64,000 nt of DNA. Origin: Perca fluviatilis (taxonomy: Eukaryota; Chordata; Actinopteri; Perciformes; Percidae). Under the pieces are notes generated by a model. The model made no database searches. It worked only from the letters and a program-made list of their open reading frames with translations, and had not been told where the DNA came from. Positions 39,623 to 55,769 of this stretch are shown here, one piece after another. Position 1 is the first letter of the stretch, and each line of letters starts with the position of its first letter. The translations under genes were made by a program, and so were the position numbers. The stretch is from the NCBI RefSeq assembly GCF_010015445.1, contig NC_053116.1, positions 26,031,137-26,095,136 on the forward strand, read 5' to 3'.

Positions 39623-40450
39623 GGGACTCTCAGGATGTACAAAATAACAAACACCTTGCAGTAGACTGGTGACTCTCATAATGACTCATGTTTTTGTTGA
39701 GACTGCATTGCAAGAATGGCCATTTATGCTATCCTGGTATCTCAGTGGTCCAAGATGAATACAATGTGACCATAAGGTTGCTGGATTGAATCCAGCTAGT
39801 GTCAATGTTTTGGAATTCTACTGTCAAGACTGTCCAATTATTTTAAAACAGGTTGGATTAACAGTTAAATCTCAACCAAAAACTGTATAAGGGTGTTTTT
39901 GTCCATCTTCTAAATGTGTAGCCAATAAAGGACAGACATTTGCAAGAGCAGGATTTACTGGCCAACAGTGGACATCTTTACTTGTACAGCACTATCCTGT
40001 TATTTTCTTGTTGGTGTGAATGTAAATTTAAACTTAATTGCTATAGTAAACAATGAGCCTCCGATGCAGTCTAGGACTTGTTCTATTGCCTACATTCACT
40101 ATAGTTTTAGAAGTTGCATGTATAATACTGCTAAATGTTTGTTGCATTTCTTGTTGGATCACATTGTGTGTAATTTCAAGATTATGTGATGGGTCTTTTT
40201 ATACTGGTGTAAAGACATTTTGGCAGAACATTTACCATTCATTATAAATGCCATTTGACAGTTCTAGTTGAATTTGGTTGATTATAAAAACCTTAATGCA
40301 TCATACAAAATTGGATTTGTCTATTCATATTTGAAATGAAAATAACATTTCTACTTTACTGTAAGTTACTCTATGTAACAATTTTTTTTTAATTTGTAAT
40401 TTTTAAAGCCTGCGTACTTGAAATAAAAATAAAGCCAACACAACAATATT
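39623..40450 (+). other. arhgef16: arhgef16 3' untranslated region
   Basis: Follows TGA at 39620-39622. Two adjacent poly(A) hexamers AATAAA lie at 40422-40427 and 40428-40433, so cleavage near 40450 is likely. The convergent ybx1 transcript probably ends about 290 bp further on. Confidence 0.75.
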
Positions 40451-40734
40451 CCTGGTTTCTGGACTTTTATTGGAGCTTGCATTTTGTTAAAATGTTTGAA
40501 TACATAAAAAGTTATTTAAAAATGTCAAACTGACCAGATATCAAATTCCATTTTTTTCTTTAAAAACCATTTGGTGTAAAAACTTAGGACATATTTAGAA
40601 AAACATTTGTTGTTTCCCCAAAACGTTTTTGTAGCTGTCACATAAAAAGAATGGAAAAAAAAAACAAGTCTGCATAGATTCTGCAGGCAATCTGTGGTAA
40701 TCTTGTCAAATGCATGGTGCAAGCTTGTGACGAT

Positions 40735-41284
40735 CTTCAAGTCAAATCTTTATTGCTCAGATCTTGTTTGATGTTTCATCTTGTTGACAAAAAAACTGAA
40801 AAGAAAATTTGCAAATTAGTCAATTGTTCAATCTGTATGCTGCATTTTCAAATAATTTGAGTTTAGTTATGTAGCATGCTGCACCATGAATTGCCTGAAA
40901 ATGTGCATCATCATCATCACCAGATAGCAGAAAAAGAATCCAAAGCCTAAAGCTGCTGCCCTTATGGAGAAGAGACAATAGCGAGGGCTCTATGGTGCCA
41001 GACAGTTTGCTTTATCAAATCCACTGCATGACCTCATGCTTTGGATCATCCACAACAGAGCCTAAGGAGTGCAAATGACAAGCTAGCCAGCCTTATTTAG
41101 CTGGCTTAGCTATTCAATTTTAATGTTTTAAGTTTCCTGGTAATTACTGTTGGCTCTGTCTGAATCCAGATTTATGTGAAGCTTAATGGAAATGATTAAG
41201 ATGGACTCCGATCAGCCACCACGTGGCTATAGACTCACCCGGACGATGGTAAAAGATGGTAGGTGCCGGTGGGCAGGTTCTTTC
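40735..41284 (-). other. ybx1: ybx1 3' untranslated region
   Basis: Minus-strand sequence after the TAG at 41287-41285. A poly(A) signal (TTTATT on the plus strand) lies at 40749-40754. Confidence 0.65.
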
Positions 41285-44200
41285 CTACTCAGCCCCACCC
41301 TGCTGAGCCTCGGGAGCGGACGTTTTCTCTGCAGTTGGGTCACCTCCTGTCTTGGCCTCCTTTGTTTCCTGGCCAGGTTTGCCTCCAGTCTGTGGGCGTC
41401 TGCGACGGTAGTTGAAGTTACGGCGGTAGCGCCGCTGGCGGGGCTGTTGGTTCTGACCACCTTCGCCGCCCTGATTCTCCTTGTCCTCCTCGCCGTCCCG
41501 CACCGGTCTGGGACGGGGTGGACCCCTGGCGTGAACAAGCAAAAAGCAAGGGGCCATATACAATCACGACTTGTATGGTAACCAAGAAGTGGTGATATCA
41601 TGCAAAAAATACATCCACTAAAACGAGATGCAGTTTTAAAGTCACAAGACAATTGCTACTAAAAAGATATACATAAGCAAAATTTGAATGCACAGCTGCA
41701 ATTTGAGGTTAGGCTGCAATAAAAGGAGAGCTTATCTGGCCAAAACAGGTAGCATTTATTTATGCAGGTTTGTTTAAGAGGTCAATTTAAGTTGGTGGAC
41801 TCGAGGCTAAAATTCAGACAGCCCAGTGCTTTACTCTCCCATTGTTGCGACCCTGCGTCAATGAAGCCAACATGCAAACCTTGGATTGAACCTTGGTCGG
41901 AAGCCTCTGTAGTAGCTCTGCCTCGCTGGTTTGTTGCCCTGGTCAGGACCTCCCTGGCTCTCGTCACCCTCGCCTCCCTGAAAGCAAATAGAGCAAACAA
42001 CTGACACGTCGCTTTTTCCAAAGCAAACACGTGGGCAATCAAACTTTAGAACATTTGTTATATAGTGTACAGTCCTTGTAATTGAAACTGGCGAGCTTGC
42101 CATTTAACGTTGAGGCTGATAGAAGAGCAACATCAGGTAGCTCCAACATAGCTGAGATTAGGGACCTATTTGAGTCAATATGCAAGATATTGGCCGGACC
42201 CCCGATACACCAAGATCTTTTGTTCGCAACCACGTGAGTGTTGAAAGGAGAGGGTGTTGTGTATGACATCAACATATCATGGGTCCCGACTGGGACTGCT
42301 GGGTGCCTGCTTCAAGATAGAAGCCCTGTGACGGCGTACCTCAGTCATCTCTCCACGTGGTGCGTTGGTGTACGGGGGCCGGCGGCCGTAGCGTCTACGT
42401 ACAAAGTATGGCGGGTAGCGCCGTCTTCCAGGGTAAGTGGGCCTTCGCTGCTGTTGTGGCGCATCTCCTTCGGGGGCACTCTCTCCCCCATCTCGGCTGC
42501 TTTTGTCACGACCTCCGCTGCCTCCGCTGCTTGGCTCACCCTCTCCGTCGCTCTGGTAGTTCTCAGGATATTCTCCATTACGGGGAGGGCCCCTTCTTCT
42601 GGGATAGCGCCTATAGCGGTTCCTGTCAGCTGCGTACTTACTGCCTTGGACTGCAATGCCTCCTGGGCCAGTGACATTTGCCGCCTCTGCTCCCTTTAAA
42701 TAAATAAAAAAAGACTTACCTAAATTAACAATCTAGGGAACAATTAATAGGATGTATTTTTTTAATAGCTGCAAACTAAAATCAGAACTTTGGACCTAAA
42801 TTATCAAACAAAGCACATCTTACCTTCTCTCCCTCAACTACATCAAACTCCACAGTTTCTCCGTCTCCAACACTCCGAAGGTATTTCCTCGGGTTGTTCT
42901 TTTTGATGGCTGTCTAAAATCATGAATATTGGATATGTGAGATTTTTTTTTTTATATTCATCATAATTAAAAAAAGAAAACACTACCTTTAACTTACCTG
43001 GTGTACAAAAACGTCCTCTTTCGTATCATTCCTTAAAAACAAAAAAACAAATCTGTTATTTCTAGATATCAGTACGTTGCTGAGCCACAGAATGTAACAA
43101 TGTATCTGCAGACAGATTGCAATTCTTCCAGGGAGTGTAGGGATAAGTACTGTGCTAACAGCATGGAGACAAGCAGACAAATCGTCTGGTCAGCTTTGTA
43201 AGCAAATCAAAGACATAATAGGATTGGGAATGTTCCTTCACACACAGATGATATCAGGGTCTTTAGGAAGCGGGATGGGGGTGGAGTCCACTTACCTATT
43301 GATAAAACCATATCCATTCCTGACGTTGAACCATTTGACTGTACCCAAGACTTTTGTTGCTGCAATGACACACAATAAAACTAAATTATTAACCAAGTTT
43401 AAACTTGAGTCTTTTCCTTTTCAAAGTTACACTGATAAGATAGCATACTGAGTATAGATGAAAAGCTTTACTCACTCAGTAGGTTATCTTATAGATGAAA
43501 AGCTTTCAACCAGCTTGTCCATATTTACCACAAGAAACAGTAAGAGAAGGACAGACTATGAAAAACTAACCATGGCCAGATAATGTGGAAGTTATATTTA
43601 ACTCCCAACTGTCACTGTGTGCCAGCTGCGCTTGGTGTGAGGTATGAACCAGGAGCATTATGACCCAGTAATGACTGCGCCATTTCTCATGCAGAACTTA
43701 AGATTTCTTATCAAATTAGCAGTGCCTCTGTCTTACAGAGCTGCTGTAGAATGGCATATCAAAGACGGATCTAGTAATAATATACTACTACGCTGTGGTC
43801 ACTGACATTTCAAAGTTCAACTACTACAGACCTACTGCCCCATTTTGAGCCGCACTGCTCAGTACTTGAGCATACACACGTGGTAAAGTCGCACCCGGAT
43901 ACGTTAGCAAGCAGTGATCACAGCTGGCTTGTTAGCATAGTAGCTAACGGGGTCTCAACCATGTGGTTGGATTAAAGCCAGCAAGCGGAAACTACCGTAG
44001 CACATCAGATAGCACAGCTATATTAAGACCAAACCGTATGCAAAAATAAAAAGAAAGATGTCGTAATATTTTTAATCGAACAAACAAACAGCTAGCTAGC
44101 TAAATTGCGAAAGAAATCCCATGGAATCACTCGGCGGACATTTTGGGTTGCCCCTTCAGCCATGTAAATAGCTACCCTAGCTTCGTTAGCGAACGAGCTA

Positions 44201-45367
44201 CCGTTGCTGTTAAGTGGCTAGGCCCTTCATTTTGAGTAAAATCAGAGGACCACTGACAGTTTTATTCGGATTTATTTATATACCAACCTTACTATGATCG
44301 TTTGACAACTATGTTGGGCATGAGTCTGTGAAGGTGTTTCGACTATTTTTGGAAGAAAAAAAAACTACTAACGCGGAACCAACCCCTTTCGTGTGAACAA
44401 AGAGACGGTCAGCAGCTAACGCTAGCTTGTTTTCGACGATAGTAGTCGTGGCCGGCTAAGTGAGCACTATGAAATAACGTCGTGTTCCACAGTGACGTGT
44501 GGTTAAATTGTTAAAACGTTATAGGTAACGTTCTAACGTCTCGACGTCAACTACTATTGCCGAATTACTTAAAGATGTGTGAAGAGTGGCACTAACGTTA
44601 CCGTAGAAACACGAATCCTGAAGCAACCCCAGCGACCGTGCATGTGATGGAAAATCTGCAACATGGTATTTTTGCGGCGGCTTTCGGACGGTAGCTAGTA
44701 GGCCGATGAACATGAGAGATTAGCCGGTTGAAATTGAAGGATTAGCTACATTTGCCCATCATATATTCTGTTTGGAAGGAATTGTTGCTTGGAGAAACAG
44801 TTCATGGTTTACAGCTGATATAAAACAATTTACTAGGCAGTTAATTGTAAAGCCAGCTATGATGACCCATATTCCAACTGACATTTTGAAACGTTTCGCT
44901 TCTTGGCAGCAAAGGGACATTTATTTCACCAGTCAATACCAGATTTAAACACTAACGTTAATTTACTTAGCGTTAGTAATATCACCAGTTATATATAATC
45001 GACAAAAATGTCACGGTTAACGTTACTATTAGCAGAAGTAACCTTTATTTGGTTATCTGTCAATTTCAACTAGCGAACGTTAACGTTATTCTAAGCGAGT
45101 TAACGGCATTATCAGTTTGTTAACGTTATTCAACGGTTAACTAAGCCTATGATCGTCTAGTTAACGTTTGCAACCGCCGCTTTTGCGCATCGCCTCTTCT
45201 ATGATCCAAACCACGTTAGCTAGCTAGCTAACTACCGTTAGCTCATTTCCAGTAGTCTTACCGATGACCTTCTTATCCCCCGCGGAAGATGCGGCTGCCG
45301 GGCTGGATGGGTTCTCCACATCGTCAGCAGGCTGCGGCGGTTGTTGTGTCTCGGCCTCGCTGCTCAT
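41285..45367 (-). CDS. ybx1: Y-box binding protein 1, complete coding region
   Basis: A cold-shock-domain protein that packages mRNA in cytoplasmic RNPs and acts in translation control, splicing and stress responses. Coding exons in gene order: 45367-45262, 43359-43296, 43031-42998, 42913-42824, 42693-42340, 41977-41880, 41525-41285. They total 987 nt, 328 aa (human 324), frame unbroken, all GT-AG. The start ATG has A at -3 and follows GTAACC. The N-terminus is Ala/Pro-rich. The cold-shock domain, about residues 33-107, has [13 protein letters not shown] (RNP1) and DVFVHQ (RNP2). The tail alternates basic patches ([25 protein letters not shown]) with acidic ones ([11 protein letters not shown]) and ends EAQQGGAE. 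ppih lies upstream on the same strand, as in human. Very sure. Confidence 0.95.
43360..45261 (-). other. ybx1: First ybx1 intron
   Basis: No second gene is seen. The segment 44940-45240 is dense in AACGTTA, GTTAACG and GCTAGCTAGC words, a mildly palindromic low-complexity region next to exon 1. Confidence 0.5.
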
Positions 45368-45640
45368 GGTTACTCCTGGTTGGTATTGGCTTCTGCCGAC
45401 GGCGGCTCTCTGCTATGTTTCCCGGTGCTAGATGGTAACCTGGGCCGGCGGTGGTGGGGGCTGCTGCCTTCGGGCTCTCTGCTTTCCTCTTTCCGCTCCC
45501 GTTGCCGATCGAACTGGGCAGAATGAGATACTGAGCCGGGGAATGTTCCTGGTCGGGGGTCCGCCCAACTAGTCTTCGAATTGGCTGGAATCTGTAACGA
45601 AACATAAAACGCGTTCCTATTGGTTGAGACAACTGCCTAT
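45368..45640 (-). promoter_or_regulatory. ybx1: ybx1 promoter and 5' UTR
   Basis: GC-rich sequence upstream of the start. Minus-strand CCAAT (plus-strand ATTGG) boxes lie at 45580-45584 and 45619-45623, the second within CTCAACCAATAGG. They are spaced about 40 bp apart and suit a TATA-less promoter. The Y-box itself is an inverted CCAAT element, so feedback by the product is conceivable but not shown. Confidence 0.5.
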
Positions 45641-47689
45641 TTCGGTTGAGGGAAGAGTTTGCTAAAAGTGATTTGCTAAAGGAGGAAGCTACCTGTCCAT
45701 CCTCACCGCCCCATATAGTGATGTCAAAGCCAGACAGATAACCGTGACACTTGGATTCAATTTGATACATCGGTACATTAACCTTTATGACAAAAACGTG
45801 AACGCACACAGTTATATTTTAAAGAATAATATTCTGTAGCCCGAGTAAGATATTGACTTATTGATATCATTGTTTATATATCACAGGCAACATGTTTTAT
45901 ATTTAATTTACTTTGTATGTATATGTATTTTTTCGGTCTGTTCACAATGTTTAATGTAGAATAATAATACAAACTCGTGACACTTTTGGACTGTCTGCTT
46001 GGTTGTGTCTTCATTTGACGGATTTTAACAAAATGTACAGATAGGCTACAGCAAAACATGGTAGCTAGAATTATATACCATTCCGGCGCCATACATTTTC
46101 TGAAAAGACACATTACGACTTTAATATTATCTTTATTTCATGTTCAGTCGCCTTGAAACTTGAACCAGTTTTCATTTTTGTCTCATAAACCTTGGAATAT
46201 AATTGTCATTTTGTAAATGGGCTTGTCTGAGATTGAATGAAGAAGGATTTGTATGGCTGACATCACTAATAACGAAATATAAAATGCCTTTAGACGTTGC
46301 ACCCTGTCTGTAGCCCCATGTGCACCGAGTGCAGCCCTGTGGAAATGTATTGAGGGACCACTTACCGAATCTTAACGAAGGATTAGGAAAGCCTCGATAT
46401 TTTATTAAAGCCTACATAACATTATGTAAATGTTATATTTATTTTATATTATTTTTACTGCATTGTCAGTTGCTAGTGTCTCTTAAACATACATTGGAAG
46501 ATTAGGAAGAGAGCTAATTTGGGGGTGCTGTAGGCCTAAAGAACATATCATTATTCTCACCAGCATATACAGTGCACAGCCTGTCAACAGAACTGGACAG
46601 GGAGGACATTTAAAATGTATTGTTTTACTTTTCTGTACATTATTCTTAGATACATTTCTTAAATGTTATGATGATGTAATAATACCATTTGCTTCTTCTC
46701 TCATATTACCCTGGCCAATAAACTGGTGAAATGCAGAGCGCAGAGCTGACAGACACCGACCAAGTGTGAGACAAGACAACCCCCATTGTCATGTTAATGC
46801 TCCACTGGCACTGTTCATGAGCACTGGCTGATGTGGGAAGAGCTCGCTGTTTAATGGCTGAGCCCCGTTCTCCCACACAAAGATGGGCTTTATTATTGAC
46901 CTCAGACGAGAGCCTCCCCATGAAGAGATCCCCCCCCCCACCCAAGAAAAAAATCTTTTGTGCCAAGGGAACGAGGTCCAAGGCCGAAGAGGTAGAGTGT
47001 GGATGGGGGAGGGGGTCTGTTGGTTTGGATTTGTATGGATGGCTGGGATAAGAAGAGGTAGCCATAAGTTCAGCAGAGGATTGCTTGGCACTTGGGTTTG
47101 TGCCTTTCACCATAGTGTTTCCCTCCTTTGCTTCATGGCTCTGAAGTTGATTGTATAACCCAAAATCACGTCAGAGTCCAAATTTACATCTCTGCACAAC
47201 TCAAACATGAAGAGGGGGAAATAAGCTCATAAACGCTGCCATATTACACTTGGTATACAGTGTTCTTATACATTATTAAATGCAGAGATGAAATCAGAGC
47301 GATTTTAAAACATTGGTTTGAAACTATAGTTTTTAAATACGCGTTAAATGGATAAAATGATAGATTAAAATATGAAAATAAAATGGGCCTGACAGACTGC
47401 AGATTTTTGTAACTCACTTGTAGTTCGTTTTACACTCCTACCGTTAGCATTGTAATACATACATATTTTTTGGGAAGCTGGTAGCAATTAAAATTGCTTG
47501 CTACTACAGTGAACTTAAAGTCAAAAATAATTACACATTCATACTTTAAATAGTATATAATTTTTTACTACATCTTAACTTAATATTGGAAATATAACAA
47601 CCCAAAGATTAAAAGTCTGATGCCATTTACAAATGTAAACAGCTCTTTTCAAACAAAATAGATCTCCTCCAAAGGTTTATAAAAATGTA
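45641..47689. other. Intergenic region between ppih and ybx1
   Basis: AT-rich, no convincing exon or promoter beyond the ybx1 upstream boxes. The open frames around 46706-47158 overlap a C-run (46931-46942) in conflicting frames and show no domain. Confidence 0.5.
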
Positions 47690-48038
47690 AAACAATTTAT
47701 TGATCATTAATGATACACAGTGTGGCTGAAATAGGAATGAGAATGTTTCACATGACAAGCATTCTTTCTTCAGGCTTCAAAAAGTCACATTTTCTCATTT
47801 GTCTATAACAGGATACACAAATTGTCTCCATTTGGACTCGGAAAATCAACAACAGTGTTGAACATGAAGTTTTGCTAAATTAATTTGAAAACAGACCAAA
47901 ATGATGTACTGCTGAACTTGATAATGCCCTTCAATGTGCATTATAGGAGAAGGCATCCATACAGGGAAAAAAAATATCAATATGTATCATGTATACAGAG
48001 GTTGAATAGTTCTTGCATGGTGTTGTGAGACTGATGGA
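47690..48038 (-). other. ppih: ppih 3' untranslated region
   Basis: Minus-strand sequence after TAA at 48041-48039. An AATAAA signal (plus-strand TTTATT) lies at 47696-47701. Confidence 0.6.
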
Positions 48039-51820
<3,782 letters not shown>

Positions 51821-51980
51821 CTGACAAACAGTTGAGAAAACTTTGGGTAAACACACAAAACAAAGAGATAATACGATAGACAGAAACATATACAACTTAA
51901 AAGATTGGACAAACAGTTTGGCCTCATAGAGCAGGGAAGAGAGATCCGATCACAAATGGTCACTCAAGATGCATTTGGAC

Positions 51981-52080
51981 TAGGGCTGTTGGAACGAATT
52001 CCAAAAGTCGAATATAATTCGATTAGTAAAAAAATCAATACTATTCAAATGCTGACTTTAAAAAAAAAATAAAAATAGTA
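51981..52080 (+). mobile_element. hAT-like terminus
   Basis: TAGGGCTGTTGGAACGAATT followed by AATATAATTCGATTAGT resembles a hAT-type left end. No matching right end was found in the next 2 kb. Confidence 0.4.
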
Positions 52081-53714
52081 GTAGATCTGTTTAGAAGTGG
52101 ACTCAATCCTATAACTACGTTCCTGTAACTACTTGGTCGGAAAGCGGCTATTAATAGCCACAATCTTGAAGCATGAGACATTAATCGCCTATACAAGCTT
52201 TGTGTGCGTTTGGTAGCATAGGAGTCTGTCAACCCAGGCCTCCCAACCCAGAGGGACATGCAAGTGTCCGACTGCTACAGCAATGTCTGCATGTCTGTAT
52301 CAGTGTGTGAGAACAAACATTGTGCTGTTGTCAAAAGAGCGTTTTTGTCCCTGTGACATCACTGCACAACTCTCGCTTCGGTCAACGCGGACGACTCACA
52401 GTAAACAAATCAGCCATTAGGTCTCCTGTCTGTGCCATTTAGACTATACTATACGTTTTTAGTTTAAATTAAGAATACCAAAGCTAAGTGTTGGTACTGA
52501 ACAAACCCCAAAATATTGAATCTGCTAAGGGTTTTTTTTCTAGCTGGAATCTGACGTGCCTAAAAACAACAGCAGGTAAAACAGCCTAACCTTAATGAAT
52601 GCATTTGTTGAACTACTTTTGTTGTGATGCTGGAATAAAGGGGTCACATTTAAAATTATTTCTAAAGATCACTTTAGATTTCTTTAAAAAGGCAGGGTTG
52701 GTTATGCTGTAAAGCTAGCAAGATATGAAAGTAGTATCTCCTCGGGGCTCCGTCTAACCCCTCCACCAACACTGTAGAGAAGATGATAAGAATGCACTAA
52801 ACTGATTTAGTTACAAGGCCAATGGTTTCACTTAACTATCATGTTCAACAGTACAAACTCCAGGAACACTGACAACCACATCTACCACACCTTCTTTAAC
52901 TCACCTGCAGCTACCTCATACCTAGGATGCCATGCGTAGGAGACACTTTTGTATGTCATCAAATTACATTTTTAGGCAAATGTTCTGAGCCAATTGATAT
53001 TGTAAAAATAAATAATTCTATTTCTGATGAAATATCAAAATTACATGGTTTTACTCATTGAGGAATTATTGCATTCCTTTTAACTTCTACCCCTTAGTTA
53101 ACTGCATTTAAGTATTTCTGCAAACATAAAAAACTGACTGTTAGTGTTTCTGGTATGGTATGTGTGGTACAAGAGCTGTTTTTGTTACAATCAGGTTAGG
53201 CAAGTATTTCTAGGATGCAACCTCAGGGCTCTGTGATGTGATTAGGTTTCCTTCTATATAGTACTGTCTGTAATTGTAGTTTGTATAGATCCGGTATAGA
53301 TCTGGTGCAGGTGAACAAAACCAGACACAGGGTGTGGTTTTCAACTAACAATTTGATTATATTTCCAGTCTGGGTTACCTGTTACAGGAAATGCAAATCG
53401 ACATAACAAGAGGCAGTCACCTTCGGGGAATACAGTATGCGAGGGAAAACAAGCAGGCTTCTTTGCAGACACAGAAGGTGTGTCCCATCATTTGTTTGCA
53501 TTGAAAATGGTAAGGTGGAGCTCTAAAGAGCTGCCTCAAAGAGAACTGCTGCACCTAACAACGTACACCTCATAAACGAGTCTTCATAAAGGATTCAGGG
53601 CCTGACAGGAGATCTACTGAAACTCAATGAACTAGGACAAACCTGAGGTTCACACCGTTTTATTTTCTATTTATTTTACTTGTTGAGTTAATGCTACATT
53701 CTTTAAATGGCAGA

Positions 53715-53818
<104 letters not shown>

Positions 53819-54037
53819 AACCCTAAAGTTGTTATCTAAATGATTATGAGATTAGAAAACACTGTTACCTACTCAACCATTTTTTGCTACTTCATGCGTG
53901 ACCAGCCAAAGGTGGAGGACTCATGCATCCACATTATTAATTGCAGTCTGTCATTTGTATAGCCAATGTTTCTAACCAATATTATCTTGTCTATCACAGC
54001 ACTTCCTGCACCACTGAGCACTGTTGCAATAACAGGA

Positions 54038-55150
54038 ATGCTGCCCGAGTCTGCACCGTGTCTGGAAACTAGCTATACCGTCAAAATGCTGGCAGTAGTC
54101 AAGCAATGGGATGAGGCATCTGGCTGCTATACAGACAACACTGACAAGTATCTGATACTCATGCTTTTCAAGTTGGGAATGGACGCAGTGGTCTTTTACT
54201 TATGCTACCGGAAGCTGAATACCTCCTTTTTAAGCATTTGCAGCCTGTCCATCATCTTGGCTGATTTGGTGATGGTGTTTTTTACAGCAAGCGTGTTGTT
54301 TCTTGGGCCTGAAAGGTATCTTGTGTCACTCTGCTTCTTCTTGGCCAATGCCTCAGCGACATATGGAGCAATCCCGCTGCCCATTATGTGTCTAGGTTTA
54401 TTGGACTACTGTTTAGAAGATACCTCCCTCGGCAACCAGAGCGCCTTGTGCAAATTCCTAAGGAATGTGGTTTTGACATTGCTGGTGTGGATGCTAGCTG
54501 TTATTAACCCCTTTGGTTCTGTCAATTCTGATCTGATAGAAGTGGATTATAAGAAAGGGATAACGTTTATAGTGTGTGAAGTAGAGGAGTCTACACTGCT
54601 TACCTACATGATTTTGGGGCTTTCCACAGTGGTAATTTGTATAATGCTCCCCTTTTGGTCAATGATTCCCCAGTGGATGAAAAAGGCTGAGAGGTTATCT
54701 GATGCGAGCAAAGAACGAGTCAACCCGAGAAAGATGTTGTTTACCTCAAACAACTGCACAGAGACAAAAATTGGCGAGAATTACCTGGAGGATAATTACC
54801 TGGAGGAGACAATCCAACCGTGCCCGCCTCTGTGGGCAAGCCTTACACTGAGCTTTGGTGCATTTTGGATGCCTTATCTCGCTGTGTCTGTGGCCTGTCT
54901 GATCTTTGGCTTTGGAGTACCTTCCTACATCACTGTTAACGTTCTGTGGTTGGAGTGCACCAACAGTTTCCTGACGGGTTTGGTGTTCTGGACAAAGAGC
55001 AATGGGCAAGGACCATACAGCCGGCTCCCAGAAAACGTGTGCTTGTGGCACGTTTACTGGCATTTGAGCAAAGGAACAGGACAGCAGCAACTCCCTATAG
55101 ATGGGTTTAACCCATCAAAAGGAAAGAGAAAAACTCTTCTCGATGTGTAA
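54038..55150 (+). CDS. gpr160: GPR160-like orphan G-protein-coupled receptor, single coding exon
   Basis: A seven-helix membrane protein of 371 codons including stop. Helices, by hydrophobicity: KYLILMLFKLGMDAVVFYLC, SICSLSIILADLVMVFF, YLVSLCFFLANASATYGAIP, VVLTLLVWMLAV, LTYMILGLSTVVICIML, FGAFWMPYLAVSVACLIFGF, and VLWLECTNSFLTGLVFW. Helix 2 keeps the LAD aspartate. Helix 3 ends in DYCL rather than DRY, as in human GPR160, and VPSYITVNVLWLECTNSFLT lines up with its helix 7. The frame is open from 53966, but TATCACAG at 53992-53999 looks like a splice acceptor, so I start at ATG 54038; ATG 54086 is also possible. A transposon begins 30 bp after the stop. Confidence 0.82.
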   Translation: MLPESAPCLETSYTVKMLAVVKQWDEASGCYTDNTDKYLILMLFKLGMDAVVFYLCYRKLNTSFLSICSLSIILADLVMVFFTASVLFLGPERYLVSLCFFLANASATYGAIPLPIMCLGLLDYCLEDTSLGNQSALCKFLRNVVLTLLVWMLAVINPFGSVNSDLIEVDYKKGITFIVCEVEESTLLTYMILGLSTVVICIMLPFWSMIPQWMKKAERLSDASKERVNPRKMLFTSNNCTETKIGENYLEDNYLEETIQPCPPLWASLTLSFGAFWMPYLAVSVACLIFGFGVPSYITVNVLWLECTNSFLTGLVFWTKSNGQGPYSRLPENVCLWHVYWHLSKGTGQQQLPIDGFNPSKGKRKTLLDV

Positions 55151-55241
55151 TAGAAAAAGAGGCCAACAATAACCCTAACCTACGGTGGCCGGGAAGTGCA
55201 ATGCAACATTACAAAGAATGAAACACTTTTACAAAGCTCGA

Positions 55242-55655
55242 GACAAATTTACATTTTGGAAAACAAATTTACATTTTGGAAAACAAATTTACATTTTGGA
55301 AAACAAATTTACATTTTGGAAAACAAATTTACATTTTGGAAAACAAAATAACATTTTAGAAAACAAATTTACATTTTGGAAAACAAAATAACATATTTTA
55401 GAAAACAAATTTACATTTTGGAAAACAAAATAACATTTTAGAAAACAAATTTACATTTTGGAAAACAAAATAACATTTTCGAAAACAAATTTACGTTTTA
55501 GAAAACAAATTTACATTTTGGAAAACAAAATAACATTTTCGAAAACAAATTTACGTTTTAGAAAACAAATTTACATTTTGGAAAACAAAATAACATTTTA
55601 GAAAACAAATTTACATTTTAGAAAACAAATTTACATTTTAGAAAACAAATTAACA
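55242..55655 (+). repeat. 20-bp tandem array, left arm of the fold-back element
   Basis: About 20 copies of a unit of the type ACATTTTGGAAAACAAATTT, alternating with variants carrying AATA for ATTT and TTAG or TTCG for TTGG. The variants recur in longer blocks, which suggests block duplication. Confidence 0.95.
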
Positions 55656-55769
55656 AGATGCAAAACACTTTTACCAGTCCCGAAACAAATTTACAAATGA
55701 CAGATTCTTCACGGAAAGGGGAATGTACCACATACAACGGAAGTGATGAGGTGTTGTTGTGCGCGCAGT

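Noticed and set aside
42238..42699. 153-codon plus-strand frame
   Set aside because: Antisense of the large ybx1 exon, which keeps a continuous ybx1 frame.
45324..45809. 161-codon minus-strand frame over the ybx1 start
   Set aside because: Out of frame with the ybx1 coding exon and running through its promoter; the ybx1 frame is clearly the real one.
46706..47158. Overlapping frames on both strands near 46.9 kb
   Set aside because: Frames conflict across a C-run, with no domain or splice support.
54000..55150. gpr160 as a retrocopy or pseudogene because it is in one exon
   Set aside because: The frame is intact over seven helices, and single-exon coding regions are normal for many receptors, including GPR160.
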